From Desulfamplus sp. (GTDB taxonomy: Bacteria; Desulfobacterota; Desulfobacteria; Desulfobacterales; Desulfobacteraceae), in contig JADFZJ010000001.1 of assembly GCA_015232555.1 (NCBI GenBank), positions 118,571 through 182,570 of the forward strand: DNA of 64,000 nucleotides, in the 5' to 3' direction. This document shows positions 28,511-36,561 of the stretch, piece after piece. Made by a program: the position numbers and the translations under genes. The notes under the pieces are model-generated. The model was not told where the DNA came from. It ran no database searches and saw only the letters and a program-made list of their open reading frames with translations. Within the stretch, counting starts at the first letter, position 1, and each line of letters starts with the position of its first letter.

Positions 28511-29479
28511 ATGATTAATATTTCATGTAGTTCGTGTGGAAAAACTTATAAACTTGATCCGAAGATAATCAAATCGGGAAATGCAAAATTTACCTGTAAA
28601 AATTGTGGTCATGTCAATCCGCTTGATTCTTATACTGATGGAATAGCTTCTGGTAAATCAGAAGTTATTCTTAATAAACCAGCAGAGTTTCAGACACAGA
28701 AAACAACTCCTCAGTCATCGATACAAGAATCAACTCAAAGCTCACAAGCAGGTCAATTCAGTCGCGATATGCTTCAAGTAACATGGGCAAACCGTCTTCA
28801 GATTAAAGTGAATGCTGTTTTGATTCCATTGATTATAGCTATTATGAGTACGTTTACGATAATTACATATATCACAGAGAAACAGAAGATGGAGAGTGAA
28901 CTTGAGAACTCCTCCAAAGTTGCTGCCAAAAGATTGTCAGTTTATATAGTTGAAGCATTCTGGTCACTTGATGATGAGATATTGCAAGAATCTCTTAAAT
29001 CTGAGATGATGGATAATAATATCTATTCTATCAACCTTATTGACCGCACTGGTAAAGTGATTTATATGGGCTATAAAAGGGATCAAGATTGGAAATTGGT
29101 TCAAAATAACACCGCAATTGATGGTAATTATATAAAAGCTGGTGAAGATATTATTAAAGAGTCAAATAAGATAGGTAGTGTTGAGGTCTATTTTTCATCT
29201 AAATTTTTTTTAGAGCAGTTCAAGCAATCTATGTATAAACTTATAATTACTGCTCTACTGCTTATTGTTGCAGTATCTCTTGCTGCTTCTGTTGTTCTTA
29301 ATCGGATGATTTTATCTCCAATTGGCAGATTAACAGATATTGCAAATAAAATAAGTATTGGTAATCTTGATCTTGAAATTCCCATAGAATCAAAAGATGA
29401 AATTGGTGTTTTAGCAGATGCATTTGCAAGAATGAAAGTGAGCATGGCATTTGCAATAAAGCAGTTAAGGAAAAGGTAG
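28511..29479 (+). CDS. Zinc-ribbon / transmembrane sensor with HAMP domain
   Basis: 322 residues. The N-terminus is an MJ0042-type zinc ribbon (CSSC at about residue 6, CKNC at about 35). A linker leads to TM1 (VLIPLIIAIMSTFTIITYIT, about 103-122), an extracytoplasmic domain of about 120 residues (single-CACHE-like size), TM2 (about 242-265) and a HAMP domain ending KDEIGVLADAFARMK. It stops after HAMP with no output domain, so it must signal through a partner. It is the first gene of a ten-gene co-oriented cluster. AAGGAGATGCAGGT is the ribosome site. Confidence 0.8.
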   Translation: MINISCSSCGKTYKLDPKIIKSGNAKFTCKNCGHVNPLDSYTDGIASGKSEVILNKPAEFQTQKTTPQSSIQESTQSSQAGQFSRDMLQVTWANRLQIKVNAVLIPLIIAIMSTFTIITYITEKQKMESELENSSKVAAKRLSVYIVEAFWSLDDEILQESLKSEMMDNNIYSINLIDRTGKVIYMGYKRDQDWKLVQNNTAIDGNYIKAGEDIIKESNKIGSVEVYFSSKFFLEQFKQSMYKLIITALLLIVAVSLAASVVLNRMILSPIGRLTDIANKISIGNLDLEIPIESKDEIGVLADAFARMKVSMAFAIKQLRKR

Positions 29480-29567
29480 CTTTTAGAGTATATATTGCTT
29501 TTCTGCATTTAATTTTTGTACTGTTTTTTTTATTGTGGCTTTACTTGACAGACTATAGAGGATCGAC

Positions 29568-29954
29568 ATGAATACTGTAATACGAGAAGATACTGTAATT
29601 AAAGTTGAAAAGATTCTGCAAGATTTTATTGAAGAATCAGGTGCAACATATGCATTAATAACTGATATGGGAGGTAATCCGCTTTTTACAGCGGGTGAAG
29701 AGGATTTTGATGTCGATACCCTTGCGGCACTCTCTGCTGCAAATTACGCAACTACAAAAGAGATTGCCAACCTTATAAAGGAGGACAATTTTTCTTTGCT
29801 TTTCCATAGAGGCAATAACGAGAATGTTCATTTTGCTAAGATAACTCAAGATATTCTTATGATTGTTCTGTTTAAACCTTTTCTCTCTTTGGGATTATTA
29901 AGGCTGAAAATAAATAGCTTACAGCAAAAAATTGTTTCTATCATTGGCAGTTAG
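29568..29954 (+). CDS. Roadblock/LC7-domain (MglB-like) protein
   Basis: 128 residues with the Roadblock pattern: an N-terminal helix (VIKVEKILQDFIEESGATYALITDMGGNPLFTAG), a second helix (LAALSAANYATTKEIANLI) and the late strand-helix ILMIVLFKPFLSLGLLRLKI. MglB-type Roadblock proteins are GTPase-activating partners of MglA. The next gene encodes an MglA-like GTPase, which supports a cognate pair. Confidence 0.82.
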   Translation: MNTVIREDTVIKVEKILQDFIEESGATYALITDMGGNPLFTAGEEDFDVDTLAALSAANYATTKEIANLIKEDNFSLLFHRGNNENVHFAKITQDILMIVLFKPFLSLGLLRLKINSLQQKIVSIIGS

Positions 29955-30073
29955 GAGGCGTTAATCTCCTGCCCGTTTGTTTATCTTGTACAGAGATAAG
30001 AAAGTATTTTGAAAAGGCATTGAAAGGGCATGAATCACAATAATAAGACAACCGCTTGCATTGGATTTTTATA

Positions 30074-30712
30074 ATGGCTATCGTAAATTTGAAAGACAAA
30101 ACAATACAGATTAAAATTGTTTATTATGGTCCAGGCAGAAGTGGAAAGACCACCAACCTTGAATTTATTCATAACAAGTTACAGCAGAACAGAAATCAGC
30201 ATATTAGCAAATTAGTATCTATAGATACTAAAGGAGACAGAACGCTTTTTTTTGATTTTTTTCCTGTGAGTCTTGGAAAAATCAACGGATTTGATTTAAA
30301 GCTCAAGCTATATACTACCCCAGGACAGGTTAAGTATGAGGCTACCAGAAGGCTGGTTTTAAAGGGTGTTGATGGTCTTGTTTTTGTTGCTGATTCACTT
30401 TCATCAAGACAGGATGCCAACCTTGAATCTTTTGAAAATCTAAAAAGCAATCTTTTATATCACAAGCAAAGCCTTTCAGATGTAAAGTTGATTTTTCAAT
30501 GGAATAAACGTGATATTGATGAAAACATTATACCTCTTTCAACAGTAGAGGATATGGAGAAACTTTTAAACTCCGAGTTGAAAGTCCAGTCTTTTCCTGC
30601 AAGTGCTACCAGTGGAATGAATGTACTTAAAACTGTAAATTATATCTCTAAGGAGACTGTGAAGTCTGTTATTGAGAAAACCATTTTAAATAAACAGAAA
30701 ATGAGCACCTGA
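30074..30712 (+). CDS. MglA-like small Ras-superfamily GTPase
   Basis: 212 residues from the ATG at 30074 (an upstream ATG at 30056 adds six residues). G1 is GPGRSGKTTNLE, the MglA-type P-loop; G3 is TTPGQVKYEATRRLVLKGVDG; G4 is NKRD in FQWNKRDID; ASATSGMNVL may serve as G5. MglA sets cell polarity and controls motility in Myxococcus. The preceding gene encodes the expected Roadblock GAP partner. All nucleotide-binding residues appear intact. Confidence 0.9.
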   Translation: MAIVNLKDKTIQIKIVYYGPGRSGKTTNLEFIHNKLQQNRNQHISKLVSIDTKGDRTLFFDFFPVSLGKINGFDLKLKLYTTPGQVKYEATRRLVLKGVDGLVFVADSLSSRQDANLESFENLKSNLLYHKQSLSDVKLIFQWNKRDIDENIIPLSTVEDMEKLLNSELKVQSFPASATSGMNVLKTVNYISKETVKSVIEKTILNKQKMST

Positions 30713-30831
30713 CATATTAAACCACTTGATATTACTTAATTATGTCAAATTCATTCTATAAAAATTTTTCGTACCGGCCTGATTTATTCATGGCTCGATT
30801 CTTTCATCTTCTAAAGAGATTACGGTGATAT

Positions 30832-32007
30832 ATGGACTATCAATTGTTTCGTAATATTTTATCTCCATATCTTGTTGATAATATGTCAGGCATTCAAGAT
30901 GTCAAAAAATATACTGCTTCACTTTCAGCAGAAGATGCATTCGATAAAAAATTTCTGACCGTTTTAAATAATATAATAAACTGCCTTGAAACTTGTGAAG
31001 CCATTAAAAGTTTAGCATTGAACATTCTTGAAGAGTCTGACTTTTTCTCTGATACAGAAATTCATAAAACAACTAAAAGTAAATACTTAGATAAAATCCT
31101 TTCTGACAGCGACTATATTGAGCACACTAAGTCTTTTAACTTGAGTGTTATTCAAACTTATGTTGAAAAAATTATTCATAAGCAGCTTTATGAGATAAAT
31201 ATCAAAATAGAAGAAAATCAAAGAAGCCTTAATAAACTTGAAGTAGCTTCTGGAAGAATGAGAGAAGAGGTTCAGCAGACCAATCAGATTCAACAGGCAA
31301 GTCAGCAGGCACAGGCATTACAAAAGAATCGTCCTCTTGTTCAAAGAAACCTTCAGCCTGATAAGACAGGTCAATCTGTGCAACTACGACAGGCTACATC
31401 CACTCCTCCATCGCGGCAGTCTGAAATACCTCCTCAGCCTACACAAAATCCTCAGTCCGCAGCTCAGGTAAGGCATCAGTCCCAAGAGATATCTCAACAG
31501 CAACCTCAGGAACTTAGTCAGGTTACAATTAAGCAGCATCAAGTAACCCCTCTAAGCCAGGTTCACAATCAAAATCCCCAGAATGTCTCTAATCCTCAAT
31601 CGTCTAACACGCCGATAAATTCCTCTTTTCTTTTAGTCGAAATGGATCAACAGCAATGTGCTATAACTTACAGTAATATTGTAGAAATCCTTAAATTTGA
31701 TAAGCCTGTTTCTGAAAAAGTTTTGAGAATCAGTAGTATTCCACATAATAAGCTCGTGGGGTTTGCCAGAGGTTCTTCTGTACTTAGAAAGGTTAATAAT
31801 GTTGAAATTGATAAAAAAAAATTATTAAATAATATGAATGTTGAACTGCCTAATCAAGAGGCTAAACGTTTTGCAGTCATTATAAATAAAGAAGATGACT
31901 ATAAAATTCTGTTTGTTGACTATATTGTTTATGCGGAACCTGTAGATGGACAGGAATTGGGTGATTATGTAAAAACAGTTGAAGGCGAATATAAAATTAT
32001 TAATTAA
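30832..32007 (+). CDS. Gln/Pro-rich protein with a divergent CheW-like C-terminal domain
   Basis: 391 residues. Residues 1-155 are helical with a coiled coil near the end; about 155-260 are a low-complexity Gln/Ser/Pro linker (many QQ pairs). The final 125 residues fit the CheW fold pattern: SSFLLVEMDQQQCAITYSNI, then SIPHNKLVGFARGSSVLRKV, then AKRFAVIINKEDDYKILFVD. CheW proteins couple receptors to kinases. The match is by pattern reading and is moderate. It lies between the MglA-like GTPase and the DUF4388 genes. Confidence 0.6.
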   Translation: MDYQLFRNILSPYLVDNMSGIQDVKKYTASLSAEDAFDKKFLTVLNNIINCLETCEAIKSLALNILEESDFFSDTEIHKTTKSKYLDKILSDSDYIEHTKSFNLSVIQTYVEKIIHKQLYEINIKIEENQRSLNKLEVASGRMREEVQQTNQIQQASQQAQALQKNRPLVQRNLQPDKTGQSVQLRQATSTPPSRQSEIPPQPTQNPQSAAQVRHQSQEISQQQPQELSQVTIKQHQVTPLSQVHNQNPQNVSNPQSSNTPINSSFLLVEMDQQQCAITYSNIVEILKFDKPVSEKVLRISSIPHNKLVGFARGSSVLRKVNNVEIDKKKLLNNMNVELPNQEAKRFAVIINKEDDYKILFVDYIVYAEPVDGQELGDYVKTVEGEYKIIN

Positions 32008-32059
32008 TAAAACCAAGATATTGGAGCTAATTTATTTATATTAAAGGCGTTGAAAATTT

Positions 32060-32623
32060 ATGTTGAACGGAACTCTTAAAACCTTTTCGCTTAGTAGCTT
32101 ACTACAAATCTGTTCCAATGAGAATAACACAGGTACGTTAGAATTTTATATGAACAACACGCTGTGTGGAAGAGTTGGATTTGATAATGGTGATGCTATG
32201 TATGCGGACTTTCTTGGAATGAAAGGAGTTGATGCTGTAAGGCAGATATCTCTTCTCAAAGAAATTGACTTTAAATATAATAACGCTAACGCAATTTCTG
32301 AAAAAAATATAGACTGGGACATAAACTTTCTTATAATTGACTCTACACGATATGCAGATGAAAGTGTTGCATATCTTAATGAATTGAAGAATACAATCAA
32401 AGAGAAGTATGCAATAGAGTCATTAAATTTTTTTGAATATGACAATCGTGTTTTTTCCTCTCTAAATTTGCACGGAGTTCGATATTTTGAAAGCTACGAT
32501 GAAGATAAATTCAAGGTTGTATGTTTAGACAAAAATATCAAAGCCCGTATTCAAATCGTTTTCAATCAAAAAATTCTGACAGATTCCCTATTAATATATA
32601 TGATTGGAAAAGGAATTCTTTAA
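32060..32623 (+). CDS. DUF4388-domain protein
   Basis: 187 residues. The N-terminus MLNGTLKTFSLSSLLQICSN, then GTLEFYMNNTLCGRVGFDNGDAMYA, is the DUF4388 (PATAN-like) signature found in regulators of gliding and polarity. A distinct C-terminal half has no recognisable family. Its stop (32623) directly abuts the ATG of the next gene, so the two are translationally coupled. Confidence 0.75.
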   Translation: MLNGTLKTFSLSSLLQICSNENNTGTLEFYMNNTLCGRVGFDNGDAMYADFLGMKGVDAVRQISLLKEIDFKYNNANAISEKNIDWDINFLIIDSTRYADESVAYLNELKNTIKEKYAIESLNFFEYDNRVFSSLNLHGVRYFESYDEDKFKVVCLDKNIKARIQIVFNQKILTDSLLIYMIGKGIL

Positions 32624-33595
32624 ATGATTCCAAAATTTGATGTTTATCATAAGGAGCTTCATTCAAGTTATCTCTCTTTTGAAAAATATAAAATATTTTT
32701 GCAGAGTCAATTGTTTAATGGTTACATAATAGTTGAGGATGGTCAAACTCAGTTCTTCATTTTTATTAAAGAGGGAAGAGATATTGGTTCTTTTATGGTC
32801 TATGATCATACAGTGAATATATTTGATCCATCAGAAATCAATTCCCTCTTAAAACATCCATTCTTTGTCTCATCTTATAGGTCTCCCCAGCAAGTGGTGG
32901 ATTTCTTTGCAAGATGCCATACATTGCATATGCTTATTGATAATCTGCCGTTTGATTCGATCGAGTTTGATAAATTTTTTAGTCAGATTGAATTGAAAAA
33001 AATTACAGGTTTTCTTGAAGCTGCCAAAGGCGATGAACCTAAAAAGTATATATATTTTTATGGAGGCAAGATTTTTGGTTACATGAATATAAAGGGTAAA
33101 GACGGGGTATTTGAAAAAAATCTTGAGAAAAACCAGATACAGTCAGCACTCAGCAGCTCAACTGTTAGGCTTTATTCGCTGGGTTCTGTTGTCGTCTACC
33201 CCTCCAAAAAACAATCCACTTCACCTCAGCCGCCGGCTCCTCAACCTGACAATGCTCAATATGATGACAAGAGGATGGCTGTTATAGAATGCTATGAGGA
33301 AATTTTTCAGATGCTTGAAAGAAATACAGATACTGAAGAGTTTACTTCAATTTGGAGAACATCTGCTCTTGAATTGAGCAATAAATATATTTTTCTCAAC
33401 CCATTTGCAGGAGAGTTCAGTTATGATAACGGTAAATTAGATTTGTGGGAAAAAGTTGATATAAAAATAGCTATTCAAGCCATGGATGAGTTGATCAATT
33501 CTATTGCCAAAAAGGCTAATCTTCCAAAAGATGGAATCAGAGCAATAAAAGATAATTATTTAAATATATTGGTTGCCTATGAAATCAGAAGTTAA
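32624..33595 (+). CDS. Hypothetical protein, possibly a second DUF4388-like protein
   Basis: 323 residues; no family recognised with confidence. The N-terminal 190 residues alternate strands and helices in a DUF4388-like way (LFNGYIIVEDGQTQFFIFIKEG; later ITGFLEAAKG then KYIYFYGGKIFGYMN). A Pro/Ser/Gln linker (SKKQSTSPQPPAPQPDN) leads to a helical C-terminal domain. It immediately follows the DUF4388 gene with no gap. Confidence 0.6.
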   Translation: MIPKFDVYHKELHSSYLSFEKYKIFLQSQLFNGYIIVEDGQTQFFIFIKEGRDIGSFMVYDHTVNIFDPSEINSLLKHPFFVSSYRSPQQVVDFFARCHTLHMLIDNLPFDSIEFDKFFSQIELKKITGFLEAAKGDEPKKYIYFYGGKIFGYMNIKGKDGVFEKNLEKNQIQSALSSSTVRLYSLGSVVVYPSKKQSTSPQPPAPQPDNAQYDDKRMAVIECYEEIFQMLERNTDTEEFTSIWRTSALELSNKYIFLNPFAGEFSYDNGKLDLWEKVDIKIAIQAMDELINSIAKKANLPKDGIRAIKDNYLNILVAYEIRS

Positions 33596-33959
33596 AAATG
33601 ATCCTGAGCTTTTTGTTAAGAGCCACAATTATATAATAAATCTTGTGATAAGCATTAAAAATAAAATATCTTTTTTTCCTGATATGAGAAAACAGGAACA
33701 AGGATACTATCGAGAGCTTTATTATAACGATCTTGTAGAAAAAATTAAAGAGCAATACCCTTCTGATGTACAATTGATTGCAATAAAAGAGAATCAAAGT
33801 ATTATATATGTAGTCAAAAAGGGGATGTCTATTTTTATTTGTGAAGGCTCTGGCAGGATAAGCGTGTCACAAATAAAAATGGAGTTTAATGAATTTATTG
33901 ATGAATTTCAAAAACAGGGTAAATATAAGAAGTTTTTTTCGTCAATTTTTGACTGGTAA
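33573..33959 (+). CDS. Small hypothetical protein in the signalling cluster
   Basis: 128 residues, not recognised. It overlaps the previous gene by 23 bases (ATG at 33573; a second ATG at 33579 is equally possible), implying coupled translation. The sequence is a charged alpha/beta domain with a helical ending (MEFNEFIDEFQKQGKYKKFF). There is no signal peptide or membrane segment. Confidence 0.6.
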   Translation: MPMKSEVKNDPELFVKSHNYIINLVISIKNKISFFPDMRKQEQGYYRELYYNDLVEKIKEQYPSDVQLIAIKENQSIIYVVKKGMSIFICEGSGRISVSQIKMEFNEFIDEFQKQGKYKKFFSSIFDW

Positions 33960-34040
33960 TCTATAAGTTTTTATAAATATCCTAAATCAGTTTTAAGTAA
34001 AATAGTTTTTTCTCTGTCACTCACTTAAGGAGCAGCTTAT

Positions 34041-34544
34041 ATGCTTAAATATATTATCGAATTAATGCCTACAAAAGAGGATAGCGTAACACTCTCTTCT
34101 TCAGAGTGGACAATTATTGTGATGCTTAACAAATATCCTGATTTTAACAGGCTTATTTCTGAACTAAAGAAAAATTATAACATGAGTGTAGAAGAGATAA
34201 AAGCATCATTGGGCAAGTTACAGAAGAGAAATATACTAAAACTTTTTCAGACTCAGGTTGCTGAAAACACTGATACTGTGCTGGAAGCAGCTACAGCATC
34301 TGTAGTTATACCAGAAACCCCTGTCATATTCTGGGAAAGGCTTGAAAATGAGTTGTCTAAGGCTATAGGTCCTATTGCTTCTATTGTAATTGATGACGCA
34401 GTGACAGAATTTAATATTCAGCGGGAAAACTTTCCTGCTAAATTTTTGTACAGCCTTGTTGAAAAAGTAGCGGCTGAGATACACTCTCACGCAGAAAAAA
34501 CTCAGTTTCAAAAAGCAATGCTGGAAGTCATTAAGCAGATTTAA
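34041..34544 (+). CDS. Small protein: winged-helix-like N-terminus plus a kinase-associated helical domain
   Basis: 167 residues. The first 70 (SSEWTIIVMLNKYPDFNRLISELKKNYNMSVEEIKASLGKLQKRNIL) look like a winged-helix subdomain. The last 75 (IFWERLENELSKAIGPIASIVIDDAV...FPAKFLYSLVEKVAAEIHS) resemble the C-terminal helical domain (DUF8082-like) attached to some bacterial kinases and cyclases, from memory. No catalytic residues. AAGGAGCAGCTTAT precedes the ATG. Confidence 0.6.
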   Translation: MLKYIIELMPTKEDSVTLSSSEWTIIVMLNKYPDFNRLISELKKNYNMSVEEIKASLGKLQKRNILKLFQTQVAENTDTVLEAATASVVIPETPVIFWERLENELSKAIGPIASIVIDDAVTEFNIQRENFPAKFLYSLVEKVAAEIHSHAEKTQFQKAMLEVIKQI

Positions 34545-34683
34545 TACTTGAAACCAAGTTAATACTTTGATTGATATAATTATTTTAATCAATATTATAC
34601 ATATCCCGTAATTGCTGTACGCTGAATTAAAAAGGTAAGCAAAATTTTACTGACCCTAAATCTGAATTAAGTAAGTGATTGAT

Positions 34684-36561
34684 ATGACAGAAGATATAGA
34701 TATTAAAAAATTGACTGATGATGCTTTTATGGCTATAGATGCTCTTTTCACTGACGAAGATGATGATATTTTTTCAGAAGAAAAGGATAGTAAGCCAGAC
34801 GATTTTGATTTAATTCAAGAATATATGCTTGCAATTGAGTGGGAATGTTCTGATAAAAATATTAAGAAATTTATAGATTTGTTGAACAGAATTACGCCTC
34901 AATACAGCGGAAAGCATAATCAAGATATCCTTAAAATGCTTATGAGCATTGTACGGTATCTTGAAAAATCAAAAGATAAAGCACTGCCCGAAACTCACCA
35001 TGTTATGGAATTTATTGTTAAAACTTTCAAAAATATCAACCAGCATGGAATGGACGAAGCCTCAATTAAACAGGAGAAAAATAATGCTTACAGCAAAGTT
35101 CTGGATTTAAAGAGTAAAATTGCAAAAAATAAAGTTGAAACGCTTCAATCAGTGGGGGAAACTGTTCAGGAACAGACTGAATTGGCACAGTCGGCGATAC
35201 CTGTTCCAATGGCACAGCAGATAAGTGATCCAATTGAAAGCTCTAAAACTATTTTGAGCATTCTTACAAGACTTGAACTTTGTGAAAATAGAATTGCATC
35301 CCTTGATACGCAGAATACAAAACTTCAACAGCAGGTTTATGATCTAACCAATCTGAATAACCAGACGAGTGAGCAGCTCAACCATAAAATAAATGATCTT
35401 GAATTAAAATTTGCTGATCAGATTACTGAATTATCGCAGATAACATATTCTATACCACCAGAATCTTTAAAGACTAGTTCAGAGGTTAAGCCCGATCCCT
35501 CTTTTTCAGATAAAGATTTAACAGATGATGATCTTAGGCAGTATGATGATATAAGTTTTGATGGAATTGATTTTGAAGAGATATCTACAGATACAGAGAA
35601 GACTCAGCAAGCATCAGAAATAAAGACAGATATTAATGAGGCTGCTTTAGATGAAATAGATATTGGTGAGATAGGGTTGGGCGAGATAGATATTGATAAT
35701 AATGGGCAATCTGAGCAGCCATCCCGTCTTGAGATAGATTTTGAACAGCTAAATCCAGCAGATTCAACTGAAGTTACTCCTGATGCAGATACAGATGTTA
35801 ATATCGATAACACTATATTTGATGATCTTATATTAAAAGAAGAGAGCATGGTTGAAGAGATTACTCTTGAGGACGTTGAGTATGAAGAGATTACACTTGA
35901 TGCCATTGAATATGATGATAATATAAGCTCTGAAACGTTTAATAATGATAATCCTCTTCCAGAGTTTGATGAGAACATTGAAGATCAAGATGTCAAAACG
36001 AGTAAGCCAGATGTAAAGGATGAAAACAAACAACATCCTTCTGTTGATAGGGATTTATTTGATACCGCATCAGTTACAGCTTCCGTAGATACTATTCAGG
36101 GCACAGGTAACTCTAATGATGTCCCTAAATATGTAAGGTGTTTTAAGATAGAAAATCAACCAATTGCTTTACCTGATGACAAAATTTATAACATATATAA
36201 GATTCCCTCAAAACTTACTGAAAGTATAAATCAGATGTCATCTGTTTCCTTAGGGGAATTTTCCTCATTGTTTCAGAGCCTTTCGAGAAACATGAAAGGT
36301 CATTTGAAGGATGTTAGCAGCACGGTGTTGAAAAAAATGGATGTTGATGTTCATCTGCTAACTATTCAGAAAGTGCAATATAAAATAGCTATTCTTTGTT
36401 CTTTTAATAATAAAGTATCTATTATTCCTGTTACTGATATATGTGATAACAGAAATCATCCTACGACAGGTATTAAAGAGGGGCATAATAATTTTTCTGA
36501 TTATAATGTTAATATTGTTGATATGGGTTTAGTCCCTTTTGTACATCTTTATAAAAAATAA
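34684..36561 (+). CDS. Large acidic coiled-coil protein of the signalling cluster
   Basis: About 625 residues (ATG at 34684; a GTG at 34675 is also open). It begins with an acidic patch (DEDDDIFSEEKDSKPDD). Residues about 60-170 are helical, about 180-260 a coiled coil, and about 265-470 a very acidic Asp/Glu/Ile-rich linker with short repeats such as DEIDIGEIGLGEIDID and EEITLEDVEYEEITLD. The C-terminal 140 residues form a globular domain that could be another divergent CheW-like unit (VRCFKIENQPIALPDDKIYN). It overlaps the next gene by one base. Confidence 0.65.
   Translation: MTEDIDIKKLTDDAFMAIDALFTDEDDDIFSEEKDSKPDDFDLIQEYMLAIEWECSDKNIKKFIDLLNRITPQYSGKHNQDILKMLMSIVRYLEKSKDKALPETHHVMEFIVKTFKNINQHGMDEASIKQEKNNAYSKVLDLKSKIAKNKVETLQSVGETVQEQTELAQSAIPVPMAQQISDPIESSKTILSILTRLELCENRIASLDTQNTKLQQQVYDLTNLNNQTSEQLNHKINDLELKFADQITELSQITYSIPPESLKTSSEVKPDPSFSDKDLTDDDLRQYDDISFDGIDFEEISTDTEKTQQASEIKTDINEAALDEIDIGEIGLGEIDIDNNGQSEQPSRLEIDFEQLNPADSTEVTPDADTDVNIDNTIFDDLILKEESMVEEITLEDVEYEEITLDAIEYDDNISSETFNNDNPLPEFDENIEDQDVKTSKPDVKDENKQHPSVDRDLFDTASVTASVDTIQGTGNSNDVPKYVRCFKIENQPIALPDDKIYNIYKIPSKLTESINQMSSVSLGEFSSLFQSLSRNMKGHLKDVSSTVLKKMDVDVHLLTIQKVQYKIAILCSFNNKVSIIPVTDICDNRNHPTTGIKEGHNNFSDYNVNIVDMGLVPFVHLYKK

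Noticed and set aside
34684..36561. Calling the acidic protein an FtsZ-, FimV- or TonB-like protein because of its acidic repeats
   Set aside because: No LysM, TonB or GTPase motif is visible; acidic linkers alone are not diagnostic.
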